Shown here piece after piece: positions 6,064 through 13,228 of a stretch of 31,039 nt of DNA. Source of the stretch: JAJXWB01 sp039808645 (GTDB lineage Bacteria > Pseudomonadota > Alphaproteobacteria > Rhizobiales > Beijerinckiaceae). Each line of letters opens with the position of its first letter. Positions within the stretch are counted from its first letter, which is position 1. Position numbers and translations under genes: made by a program. Location of the stretch: assembly GCA_039808645.1 (NCBI GenBank), contig JBDHTL010000028.1, forward strand, positions 1 to 31,039. The letters run 5' to 3'. The notes under the pieces were generated by a model. The model did not search any database. It saw only the letters and a program-made list of their open reading frames with translations, and had not been told where the DNA came from.

Positions 6064-6852
6064 GTGAGCTATCTCGATCCGCCGCCGATGCCCGCCGCGG
6101 TCGTCGTCCAGAAGGACGTCGGCGGGCTGGTGCGCGCCTATCAGGAGCGGACCGAACTCTACCGCTCGCAAAACCGCGAGGTGCGGCTGCACGAATGCCG
6201 CTCCGCCTGCACGCTCGCGCTCTCGCTGCCCAATGTCTGCGTCTATCCGTCGAGCACGCTGAAGTTCCACCAGGCCTACAACGACATCACCAAGGAAGTG
6301 GATCACGGCGTCACCGGCGAGCTCTGGTCGTCCTATCCCCAGGGCGTGCGCGAAAAGCTTGGCACGCTGACGCGGCAGTACAAGATCTTGCGCGGCTCCG
6401 AACTGATCGCGATCGGTGTGCGCAATTGCAACGAACCGGCACGGCAGCCGCAGATCATGATCGCCAAGGCGACGCCCACGCCGGCCGCGCCGGGCGGCGG
6501 CGATTTTCTCAAGGGCGTTCAGGGCGCAGTCGAGACCCTGTTCGGCGCGGGCGCCAAGGCGCCGGCGCAAGCCGCCAGGCGTCCCGCGCCGCCCAGGCCT
6601 GCGGAACAGCCGACGCCGGCCGACGAGCCGCAGGCGCCGACCCTGCAGGCGAGCGTCACGGCGCCGCTGCCGCCGCGGCGCCCGCCGATGATCGGCGCCG
6701 TGCCGACGCCGCTGCCGCCGGTCCCGCCGGATACGCCCGCCTTCCTGCGGCCGATCGCGGGCTCCGCGCCCATTCTCGAGGCGCGCTTCAGGCCGCTGGC
6801 GGCCATGCGGCGCCGGCTATCGGAACTGGGCTTCGCTTTCGTCGCCCGCTGA
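6064..6852 (+). CDS. Conserved protein with a ClpP/crotonase-like segment and proline-rich C-terminus
   Basis: I do not recognise a named gene. The first ~130 residues include LVRAYQERTELYR, then ECRSACTLALSLPNVCVYP (44-62) and KFHQAYN. The order of a Ser-Ala-Cys segment, a PNVCVYP turn and an FHxAY strand resembles ClpP-fold periplasmic proteins of the COG3904 kind, where the serine of the SAC segment (here S47) would be the nucleophile. The paired cysteines (C45, C49, C59) suggest an oxidising compartment. Residues ~135-235 are Pro/Ala-rich linker. A GTG at 6064 is the only sensible start and no signal peptide is evident, so export is unproved. It sits between proB and proA without obvious link to proline synthesis. 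Confidence 0.6.
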   Translation: MSYLDPPPMPAAVVVQKDVGGLVRAYQERTELYRSQNREVRLHECRSACTLALSLPNVCVYPSSTLKFHQAYNDITKEVDHGVTGELWSSYPQGVREKLGTLTRQYKILRGSELIAIGVRNCNEPARQPQIMIAKATPTPAAPGGGDFLKGVQGAVETLFGAGAKAPAQAARRPAPPRPAEQPTPADEPQAPTLQASVTAPLPPRRPPMIGAVPTPLPPVPPDTPAFLRPIAGSAPILEARFRPLAAMRRRLSELGFAFVAR

Positions 6853-6943
6853 TTTCTGATAGCGAACCGGCAACACGAGCCTGATCCCCTCCCCACAGGG
6901 GGCGGGAAGAAGCCCGCTTTCGCAAGTACAGACTGGTCCTCTG

Positions 6944-8260
6944 ATGAGCGCCCTTCGCGACGTCGCAATATCCACCTCTCAACGGGTCTCCGCCTCCGAG
7001 CAGAGCGTCGAGACGCAGATGCGCCTGCTCGGCCGCGCCGCGCGCAAGGCCGCGCGCGCGCTCGCGCTCTCCTCCGGCGCCACGCGCGACAGGGCGCTGC
7101 ATGCGGCCGCCGCCGCCATTCGCGCGCAAGAGGCCGAAATCCTCGCCGCCAATGCGCAGGACGTCGAAGACGCCAGGGCCCGGGGCACGACCGGTTCGTT
7201 CATCGACCGCCTGACGCTCGACGAAGCCCGCGTGGAGGCGATGGCGCGCGGCCTCGAGGAGATCGCCGCCCTGCCCGATCCGATCGGCAAGGTGCTGGCC
7301 TCTTTCGAAAGGCCGAACGGCCTGAAGATCGAACGCGTGGCGACGCCGCTCGGCGTCGTCGGCGTGATTTACGAGAGTCGGCCCAACGTCACCGCCGACG
7401 CCGGCGGCCTGTGCCTGAAGGCCGGCAATGTCGCGATCCTGCGCGGCGGGTCGGAGAGCTTCCGATCGACCGCCGCGATTCACGCCTGCCTGATCGAAGG
7501 ACTGCGCGCCGCGGGCCTGCCCGACGCCGCCATCTCGCTCGTGCCGACGCGCGACCGCGCGGCGGTCGGCTTCATGCTGGCCGGCCTCGACGGCGCGATC
7601 GACGTCATCGTCCCGCGCGGCGGCAAGAGCCTCGTCGCGCGTGTGCAGCACGAGGCGCGCGTGCCGGTCTTCGCGCATCTCGAAGGCATCGTGCACATTT
7701 TCGTCGATCGCGCGGCGGATCTCGACAAGGCCAAGAGCATCGTGATGAACGCCAAGCTGCGACGCACCGGCATCTGCGGCGCGGCGGAGACGCTGCTGGT
7801 GGACCGCGACGTCGCGGACACGCATCTCGCGCCGCTGGTGCAAATGCTGCTCGACGCCGGTTGCGAGGTGCGCGGCGACGAGGCCGTGCGGGCGATCGAC
7901 GTGCGCGCGAAGGCCGCGACAGAAGAGGACTGGCGCACCGAATATCTCGACGCGATCATTTCCGCGAAGCTAGTCGACGGGATCGACGGCGCGATCGACC
8001 ATATCGAGACCTACGGCTCGCATCACACCGACTGCATCGTCACGGAAGACAAGGCTGCGGCGGAACGCTTCCTGAGCGAAGTCGATTCCGCCATCGTGCT
8101 GCACAACGCCTCCACCCAATTCGCCGACGGCGGCGAGTTCGGTTTTGGCGCGGAGATCGGGATAGCGACGGGCCGCATGCATGCGCGCGGGCCTGTCGGC
8201 GTGGAGCAGCTGACCAGTTTCAAATATCGCGTGCGCGGCGACGGGCAGACACGGGCGTGA
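6944..8260 (+). CDS. proA: Gamma-glutamyl phosphate reductase
   Basis: ProA reduces gamma-glutamyl phosphate with NADPH to glutamate semialdehyde, the second step of proline synthesis. The 438-aa protein belongs to the aldehyde dehydrogenase superfamily. Visible landmarks are IYESRPNVTADAGGLCLKAGNVAILRGGSES, the VPRGGKSLV loop, and RRTGICGAAETLL with catalytic Cys278, followed by the GSHHTDCIVTED and EFGFGAEIGIATGRMHARGPVG blocks. It is about 20 residues longer at the N-terminus than usual. The chosen ATG (6944) lacks a good Shine-Dalgarno, and the internal ATG at 7019 would give the shorter form. It is followed by a repeat element and then nadD. Confidence 0.97.
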   Translation: MSALRDVAISTSQRVSASEQSVETQMRLLGRAARKAARALALSSGATRDRALHAAAAAIRAQEAEILAANAQDVEDARARGTTGSFIDRLTLDEARVEAMARGLEEIAALPDPIGKVLASFERPNGLKIERVATPLGVVGVIYESRPNVTADAGGLCLKAGNVAILRGGSESFRSTAAIHACLIEGLRAAGLPDAAISLVPTRDRAAVGFMLAGLDGAIDVIVPRGGKSLVARVQHEARVPVFAHLEGIVHIFVDRAADLDKAKSIVMNAKLRRTGICGAAETLLVDRDVADTHLAPLVQMLLDAGCEVRGDEAVRAIDVRAKAATEEDWRTEYLDAIISAKLVDGIDGAIDHIETYGSHHTDCIVTEDKAAAERFLSEVDSAIVLHNASTQFADGGEFGFGAEIGIATGRMHARGPVGVEQLTSFKYRVRGDGQTRA

Positions 8261-8288
8261 GCGAGGCTCTCTCTAGCTGTGCGCAAGA

Positions 8289-8411
8289 CCCCCTCCCTTT
8301 CCCTCCCCCGCTTCGCGGGAGAGAGGACGGTCGGCATTCGTGATCACGATCACTCATGACGTCGGCAATCTGCCCCCTCTCCCGCGAAGCGGGGGAGGGC
8401 TGGGGAGGGGG
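8289..8411. repeat. Inverted-repeat intergenic element, copy A (proA-nadD)
   Basis: A 123-bp element has a left arm 8289-8324 (CCCCCTCCCTTTCCCTCCCC then CGCTTCGCGGGAGAG) and an inverted right arm 8373-8411. The arms match over about 33 of 36 bases around a ~48-bp non-repeated centre. Each arm also contains its own small palindrome, CCCGCTTCGCGGG. The right arm ends in GGGGAGGGGG eight bases before the GTG start of nadD and is its only visible Shine-Dalgarno. A second copy lies at 9607-9728. The form is that of a REP/MITE-like dispersed element. Confidence 0.85.
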
Positions 8412-8419
8412 CCGTCGTC

Positions 8420-9019
8420 GTGATCCCCCGCCTCCCGCCGCACACGCCCGGCATGCGCATCGGCCTGTTCGGCGGCACGTTCAATCCGCCGCACGCCGGC
8501 CACATGCTGGTCGCGGAGATCGCGCTGCGCCGCCTGAAGCTCGACCGGCTGTGGCTGCTGGTCACGCCCGGCAATCCGCTGAAGGACACGGACGGCCTGC
8601 CGCCGCTCGAGACGCGCATCGACGCTGCGCGAAAACTCGTGCGCGACCCGCGCATCGTCGTCACCGGCCTCGAGGCCGAGATCGGCACACGCTACACTTA
8701 CGACACTGTGGCCTGGCTGACGCGCCGGGCGCCTTCCCTGCGTTTCGTCTGGGTGATGGGCGCCGACAATCTGAAGCAATTTTCGCGCTGGCAGCGCTGG
8801 GCGGATATCGCCGCGCTCGCGCCGATCGCCGCGATCGACCGGCCGGGCTCCTCGCCGGCGGCGCTGAACGCCAAGGCCGCGCAGCGTTTTTCGCGGAACC
8901 GCATTCCGGAGGAAGAGGCCGCCGCGCTCGCGCTTTCCGACCCGCCGGCTTTCGTTTTCCTGCATGACCGGCGCATCGACCTCTCGTCGACGGAACTGCG
9001 CGCGCGGACACGACGTTGA
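8420..9019 (+). CDS. nadD: Nicotinate-nucleotide adenylyltransferase
   Basis: NadD joins nicotinate mononucleotide and ATP to form deamido-NAD, the penultimate step of NAD synthesis. The 199-aa protein has the nucleotidyltransferase signature GLFGGTFNPPHAGHM (HAGH motif) at residues 14-28, the WVMGADNLKQFSRWQRW block near 111-127, and the C-terminal DLSSTELR (ISSTxIR-type) motif. The GTG at 8420 is preceded at good spacing by GGGGAGGGGG from the repeat element. The internal ATG at 8453 also begins a full family domain but lacks such a site. Its 3' end overlaps the annotated start of rsfS by 56 bp. Confidence 0.96.
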   Translation: MIPRLPPHTPGMRIGLFGGTFNPPHAGHMLVAEIALRRLKLDRLWLLVTPGNPLKDTDGLPPLETRIDAARKLVRDPRIVVTGLEAEIGTRYTYDTVAWLTRRAPSLRFVWVMGADNLKQFSRWQRWADIAALAPIAAIDRPGSSPAALNAKAAQRFSRNRIPEEEAAALALSDPPAFVFLHDRRIDLSSTELRARTRR

Positions 9020-9581
9020 AACGGCGATTGAAATTTTTCGAATCAGCCTCCATCTTGACCCTGCGGCGCCGAGCGTCGCGCCGCGACACAGCGAGGACGC
9101 AGCACTGACTTCAGTCGCTCTTCCGGAAGCGGGTTTTGCGCCCCTTCCATCGGCGTCGGGACCGGCAGGTTCGGCCGCCGTCACGCAGGACCCTGCGGTC
9201 CAGAAAACGCCTCTCCTGCAAAAAATCCTCGACAGCCTCGACGATTCCAAGGCGGAAAACGTCGTCGTGATCGATCTGGCGGGCAAGACCTCGCTGGCCG
9301 ACACGATGGCGATCGCGCAGGGTCGCTCGAACACGCATGTCGGCGCCATTGCCGAGCGCGTCATCAAGGCGTGCAAGGAAGCGGGCGTCGCCGCGCCGCG
9401 GGTCGAGGGCATGCCGCACAACGACTGGGTTCTGGTCGACGCCGGCGATCTGATCGTCCACGTCTTCCGGCCGGAAGTGCGGCAGTTCTACAATCTCGAG
9501 AAGATGTGGAGCGGCGACCGTCCGACCGACAAGTCGGCGGGCAAGGCCGTCGGCGCGAAAGCGGACCGCAAGGCCGGCTGA
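8964..9581 (+). CDS. rsfS: Ribosomal silencing factor RsfS (start uncertain)
   Basis: RsfS binds ribosomal protein L14 and blocks joining of the subunits when nutrients run low. The conserved domain fills residues ~84-190: LQKILDSLDDSKAENVVVIDLAGKTSLAD, IAQGRSNTHVGAIAERV, RVEGMPHNDWVLVDAGDLIVHVFRPEVRQFYNLEKMW. That is the whole of the usual ~115-aa protein. In front is an unconserved ~80-residue stretch. The only in-frame ATG before the domain is at 8964, inside nadD and without a Shine-Dalgarno. No in-frame GTG or TTG lies between nadD and the domain, and a CTG at 9105 preceded by AGGA is possible. The C-terminus is a short Lys/Ala tail. The domain call is firm; the start is not. Confidence 0.93.
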   Translation: MTGASTSRRRNCARGHDVETAIEIFRISLHLDPAAPSVAPRHSEDAALTSVALPEAGFAPLPSASGPAGSAAVTQDPAVQKTPLLQKILDSLDDSKAENVVVIDLAGKTSLADTMAIAQGRSNTHVGAIAERVIKACKEAGVAAPRVEGMPHNDWVLVDAGDLIVHVFRPEVRQFYNLEKMWSGDRPTDKSAGKAVGAKADRKAG

Positions 9582-9606
9582 GCCCCAGAATCTTTTGGCC
9601 GCATGG

Positions 9607-9728
9607 CCCCCTCCCTTTCCCTCCCCCGCTTCGCGGGAGAGGGAGAGGACTCGCCGCGTGGTCTTCGTTCTGATCAGAAACGCCTGCCGCCCCCTCTCCC
9701 GCGGAGCGGGGGAGGGTCGGGGAGGGGG
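9607..9728. repeat. Inverted-repeat intergenic element, copy B (rsfS-rlmH)
   Basis: This second copy of the element at 8289-8411 has a left arm 9607-9641, nearly identical to the left arm of copy A, and an inverted right arm 9690-9728 around a different ~48-bp centre. The arms carry CCCGCTTCGCGGG (left) and CCCGCGGAGCGGG (right). The right arm ends in GGGGAGGGGG ten bases before the ATG of rlmH and again provides its Shine-Dalgarno. The conserved arms with unrelated centres indicate a mobile or duplicated inverted-repeat unit rather than a local duplication. Confidence 0.85.
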
Positions 9729-9737
9729 CGAAACGAC

Positions 9738-10220
9738 ATGCGACTTATTCTGGCTGCGGTCGGCCGGCTCAAGACCGGCCCGGAGCGCGAGCTCGTCGCG
9801 CGCTACGCCGAGCGGATCGCGGCGACGGGCAAGGCGGTCGGCCTGACAGGCCTGACGCTAAAGGAAACCGACGAATCTCGCGCGAAAAGGCCGGAGGATC
9901 GCAAGAGCGAGGAAGCGCGCGCGCTGCGGGCGCTGATCCCGGACGGGGCGCGCATCGTGGCGCTCGACGAGCGCGGCCGCAGCCTGTCGAGCGAGGCGTT
10001 CGCCGCCGACATCGGAGCGCGGCGCGACGCCGGCCAGCGCGATCTGTGCTTCGTGATCGGAGGCGCCGACGGGCTCGACGAAAGCCTGCGCGACGAAGCC
10101 GCGCTGATCTTCTCCTTCGGCGCTGCGACCCTGCCGCACCAGATCGTGCGGGCGCTGGTCGCCGAACAGGTCTATCGCGCGATTTCCATCCTCGCAGGCC
10201 ATCCCTATCATCGCGCGTAA
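9738..10220 (+). CDS. rlmH: 23S rRNA (pseudouridine-1915-N3)-methyltransferase RlmH
   Basis: RlmH is a SPOUT-class methyltransferase that methylates pseudouridine 1915 in helix 69 of 23S rRNA on assembled ribosomes. The 160-aa product is the expected length. It starts MRLILAAVGRLKTGPE, and the SAM-binding trefoil knot is formed by VIGGADGLD (about 107-115), FSFGAATLPHQIVRALVAEQVYRA and the terminal HPYHRA, which carries the conserved His-Tyr-His. The ATG at 9738 is chosen because a strong GGGGAGGGGG lies ten bases upstream, and the open frame before it lies in repeat sequence. It continues the ribosome-related run from rsfS. Confidence 0.97.
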   Translation: MRLILAAVGRLKTGPERELVARYAERIAATGKAVGLTGLTLKETDESRAKRPEDRKSEEARALRALIPDGARIVALDERGRSLSSEAFAADIGARRDAGQRDLCFVIGGADGLDESLRDEAALIFSFGAATLPHQIVRALVAEQVYRAISILAGHPYHRA

Positions 10221-10291
10221 TTGGCCGATTCGCGCCGCATTGCCGGCGTTTTTCGACGCTATTGCCCAAGCGCTTCGTCTGTTCGGGCATC

Positions 10292-11665
10292 TTGATCGGG
10301 TTCAATTTGCCGCCACGCTTCCTGTCGACGCGACACAATGCGGGCATCGCCGCCGGGATCGCCGCCGTGCTCGCGGCGTGCGTCGTCTGCGCGCCGGCGC
10401 GCGGACAGCCGGCGACGGAGCCCGGCTTCGATCCGGTCGAGGACAAGAAGCTCGAATTGCGCGGCATGGAGGACACGATCTCGGCCTCCGCCGAGCAGCG
10501 CGCGAAAATCCAGGCCGAAATCGAAACGATCCGCGCGGACCGCGCCCGGCTCAACCAGGCGCTGCTCGACGCCACCGCCAAGGTGTCGGAGGCCGACGCC
10601 CGCATGGCCAAGGTCGAACAGAGGCTGGACCGGCTGACCGGCAGCGAGGACGCCATCCGCCGTTCGCTCCAGGGCCGTCGCGGCGTCGTGGCCGAAGTTC
10701 TGGCCGTGCTTCAGCGCATGGGCCATCGCACGCCGCCCGCCCTGCTGGTGCAGCCGGAAGACGTGCTGCAGGCGATCCGCGCCTCCATGACGCTCGGCGC
10801 GGTGCTGCCGCAATTGCGCTCCGAGACCGAGGCGCTGGCCGGCGACCTCAACGACCTCGTCATGCTGCGCAAGTCGATCGCCTCGGAAAAAGAAAATCTC
10901 GCCAAGGAACAGCAGAGCTTCCAGGACGAGCGCGCGCGGCTCGCCGCGCTGGTCGACATCCGGCAGAAGACGCTCGGCGAGGCGCAGAGCGCGCTGGAGA
11001 TCGAGCAGAAGCGCGCCGCCGAACTAGCCAGCCAGGCGACGAGCCTCAAGGACCTGATCGCGAAGATGGAGCGCGAGAGCGCCGCCGCGCGCAAGGCGGC
11101 CGACGAGGCGCGCAAATACGACGAGGACCGCAAGAAGCAGGCGGCGCTGGAGACGCAGGAGCAGCAGGCCAGGATCGAGGCCTCGCCGTTCAAGGATCCG
11201 GCCCGGCTCACCCCGGCGATCCCGTTCTCGAAGGCGCGCGGCAAGCTGCCCTTGCCGACCAACGGCGAGATCGTGAAGACCTACGGCGCCTCGGACGCCT
11301 TCGGCAGTTCGGAAAAAGGGATTTCGATCGGGGTCAGGCCGCGGGCGACCGTCGTGTCGCCGGCGGACGGCTGGGTGCTCTACGCCGGCCCCTATCGAAC
11401 TTATGGCCAGTTGCTCATCGTCAACGCGGGGGATGGCTACTATATAGTCCTGGCCGGGATGGACAGGGTCAATGTCGCGGTCGGGCAATTCGTGCTTTCG
11501 GGCGAGCCCGTCGGCGTCATGGGCGACGGCGCGACCCGCACGGCTTCGGCTGTCGCCATTGGCGCGAGCCAGCCCATCCTCTATGTTGAATTGAGAAAAG
11601 ACGGCGCCCCGATCGACCCGGGACCGTGGTGGTCCAAGCCTGATTTGAAAAAGGTTCGTGGATGA
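10292..11665 (+). CDS. envC: EnvC-like murein hydrolase activator (degenerate LytM/M23 domain)
   Basis: This exported coiled-coil protein probably activates cell-division amidases at the septum. With the TTG at 10292 it has 457 aa. A signal peptide (NAGIAAGIAAVLAACVVCAPARG) is followed by long coiled coils (about residues 50-300, many QRAKIQAEIETIRADRARL-type heptads) and a C-terminal LytM domain (about 325-440). The zinc ligands of active M23 peptidases are absent: KGISIG replaces HxGxD, VLAGMD replaces the YAHL histidine, and PILYVEL replaces HxH. That fits a non-catalytic activator of the EnvC type rather than a peptidase. No ATG precedes the signal sequence; TTGs at 10262, 10292 and 10307 are all possible. 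Its stop overlaps the ctpA start (ATGATG). Confidence 0.85.
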   Translation: MIGFNLPPRFLSTRHNAGIAAGIAAVLAACVVCAPARGQPATEPGFDPVEDKKLELRGMEDTISASAEQRAKIQAEIETIRADRARLNQALLDATAKVSEADARMAKVEQRLDRLTGSEDAIRRSLQGRRGVVAEVLAVLQRMGHRTPPALLVQPEDVLQAIRASMTLGAVLPQLRSETEALAGDLNDLVMLRKSIASEKENLAKEQQSFQDERARLAALVDIRQKTLGEAQSALEIEQKRAAELASQATSLKDLIAKMERESAAARKAADEARKYDEDRKKQAALETQEQQARIEASPFKDPARLTPAIPFSKARGKLPLPTNGEIVKTYGASDAFGSSEKGISIGVRPRATVVSPADGWVLYAGPYRTYGQLLIVNAGDGYYIVLAGMDRVNVAVGQFVLSGEPVGVMGDGATRTASAVAIGASQPILYVELRKDGAPIDPGPWWSKPDLKKVRG

Positions 11666-13056
11666 TGCGCAATGTGAACTATGTCCTGCTCGGCGCCGTC
11701 CTCGGCGCGGCGAGCTTCGGCGTCGCCCAGAAGGCCGACATTTTCGGCCGGCCCGCGACCGCCGCGATTTCCGACACCTACCGCAGCCTCAACCTGTTCG
11801 GCGACGTCTTCGAGAAGGTCCGCACGGACTATGTCGAGAAGCCGCAGGACCAGAAGCTGGTGGAATCGGCGATCAACGGCATGCTGACGTCGCTCGACCC
11901 GCACTCGAGCTACATGGATTCCAAGAGTTTCCGCGACATGCAGGTGCAGACCCGCGGCGAGTTCGGCGGACTCGGCATCGAGGTGACGCAGGAAGACGGC
12001 GTCGTGAAGGTCGTGACCCCGATCGACGACACGCCGGCTTCCCGGGCCGGGATCATGGCCGCCGACCTCATCACCGCCATCGACGGCGAGACGGTTCAGG
12101 GCATGACGCTCAACCAGGCCGTCGACAAGATGCGCGGCGCGGTGAACACCAATGTCACGCTGACCGTGCTGCGCGGCAAGGAAAAGAAGAAGCTCGAGGT
12201 CAAGCTCACCCGCGCTGTCATCCAGATCAAGTCGGTCCGTTCGCGCAAGGAAGGCGACGACATCGGCTATATCCGCATCACCCAGTTCAACGAGCAGACC
12301 TACGACGGCCTGAAGGCCGCCATGCAGAAGTTCCAGCAGGAGATTCCCAGCGACAAGTTCAAGGGATACATTCTCGACCTTCGCAACAATCCAGGCGGCC
12401 TGCTCGACCAGTCGGTAGCGGTCTCCAACGCCTTCCTCGAACGCGGCGAGATCGTTTCCACGCGCGGCCGCAATGCCGACGAGACGCAGCGCTACAACGC
12501 CCGTCCGATCGACATTTCGAAGGGCAAGCCCGTGGTCGTGCTGATCAACGGCGGCTCGGCCTCGGCGTCCGAGATCGTGTCCGGCGCGCTGCAGGACCAC
12601 AAGCGCGCGACGCTGATCGGCACGCGCTCGTTCGGCAAGGGCTCGGTGCAGACGATCATCCCGCTCGGTCAGAACAACGGCGCGCTGCGGCTGACCACGG
12701 CGCGCTATTACACGCCGTCGGGCCGCTCCATCCAGGCCAAGGGCATCGATCCCGACATCATGGTGCTGCAGGACGTGCCGGACGAGCTGAAGGGCAAGGA
12801 CGACCTGAAGGGCGAAGCCTCGCTCAAGGGCCACCTGAAGAACGGCGAGACCGAGGAACACGGTTCGCAGGCCTATGTGCCGCCGGACGCAGCCAAGGAC
12901 AAGCAGCTGATCGCGGCGCAGGAACTGCTGCGCGGCGTCAAGACCGCGCAGCAACTGGCGACGCCCGTTCCGGCAACGACCACGGAGCCGAAGTCCGAGC
13001 CGAAGTCGGACGCCAAGGCGCCCGAGGCGAAGCCCGACGCCGACAAGAAGAACTGA
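11662..13056 (+). CDS. ctpA: Carboxy-terminal processing protease (S41 family)
   Basis: This is a periplasmic serine protease of the CtpA/Prc type that trims or degrades envelope proteins, often those controlling peptidoglycan hydrolysis. The 464-aa protein begins with a hydrophobic signal/anchor (NYVLLGAVLGAASFGVA). A PDZ domain follows (about 95-175, GGLGIEVTQEDGVVKVVTPIDDTPASRAG...), then the protease core with a Ser-Lys dyad: S301 in GGSASASEI and K326 in FGKGSVQ, 25 residues apart as in E. coli Prc. The C-terminal ~80 residues are charged Lys/Pro/Glu-rich. Its ATG at 11662 overlaps the stop of the EnvC-like gene, implying coupled translation and a shared wall-remodelling role. Confidence 0.96.
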   Translation: MMRNVNYVLLGAVLGAASFGVAQKADIFGRPATAAISDTYRSLNLFGDVFEKVRTDYVEKPQDQKLVESAINGMLTSLDPHSSYMDSKSFRDMQVQTRGEFGGLGIEVTQEDGVVKVVTPIDDTPASRAGIMAADLITAIDGETVQGMTLNQAVDKMRGAVNTNVTLTVLRGKEKKKLEVKLTRAVIQIKSVRSRKEGDDIGYIRITQFNEQTYDGLKAAMQKFQQEIPSDKFKGYILDLRNNPGGLLDQSVAVSNAFLERGEIVSTRGRNADETQRYNARPIDISKGKPVVVLINGGSASASEIVSGALQDHKRATLIGTRSFGKGSVQTIIPLGQNNGALRLTTARYYTPSGRSIQAKGIDPDIMVLQDVPDELKGKDDLKGEASLKGHLKNGETEEHGSQAYVPPDAAKDKQLIAAQELLRGVKTAQQLATPVPATTTEPKSEPKSDAKAPEAKPDADKKN

Positions 13057-13063
13057 GCTGAAA

Positions 13064-13093
13064 CGGGCGGCCCTCGGGCCGCCCGATTTGTTT
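13064..13093 (+). terminator. Intrinsic terminator after ctpA
   Basis: CGGGCGGCC (13064-13072) and GGCCGCCCG (13077-13085) make a 9-bp stem with a CTCG loop, followed by ATTTGTTT. It lies eight bases after the ctpA stop. Confidence 0.8.
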
Positions 13094-13106
13094 CGGAGCA
13101 TCCAGG

Positions 13107-13141
13107 CGCCCGGCCGGCATGACCAGAATGCCGGCCGGGCG
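13107..13141. repeat. Perfect 14-bp inverted repeat between ctpA and the deacetylase gene
   Basis: CGCCCGGCCGGCAT (13107-13120) and ATGCCGGCCGGGCG (13128-13141) pair perfectly around a 7-nt loop, 14 bp after the U-run of the ctpA terminator. It has no U-tail. It may back up termination or act as a leader structure for the next gene at 13229. Confidence 0.6.
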
Positions 13142-13228
13142 TATGATTCCCGAACAGGATTTCCGTGGCTGATTCGCCGCGGTTTCTCCGCGCCCGGTCG
13201 GGCGGATGGAGGCAGGCGAGAGCGGCGG

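Noticed and set aside
8289..9728. Repeated GC-rich palindromes considered as a CRISPR array.
   Set aside because: There are only two copies, 1.3 kb apart, each internally inverted, with no regular short spacers and no cas genes.
11581..13101. 506-aa minus-strand open frame opposite ctpA.
   Set aside because: It mirrors a complete S41 protease with catalytic residues on the plus strand; its composition is typical of an antisense frame.
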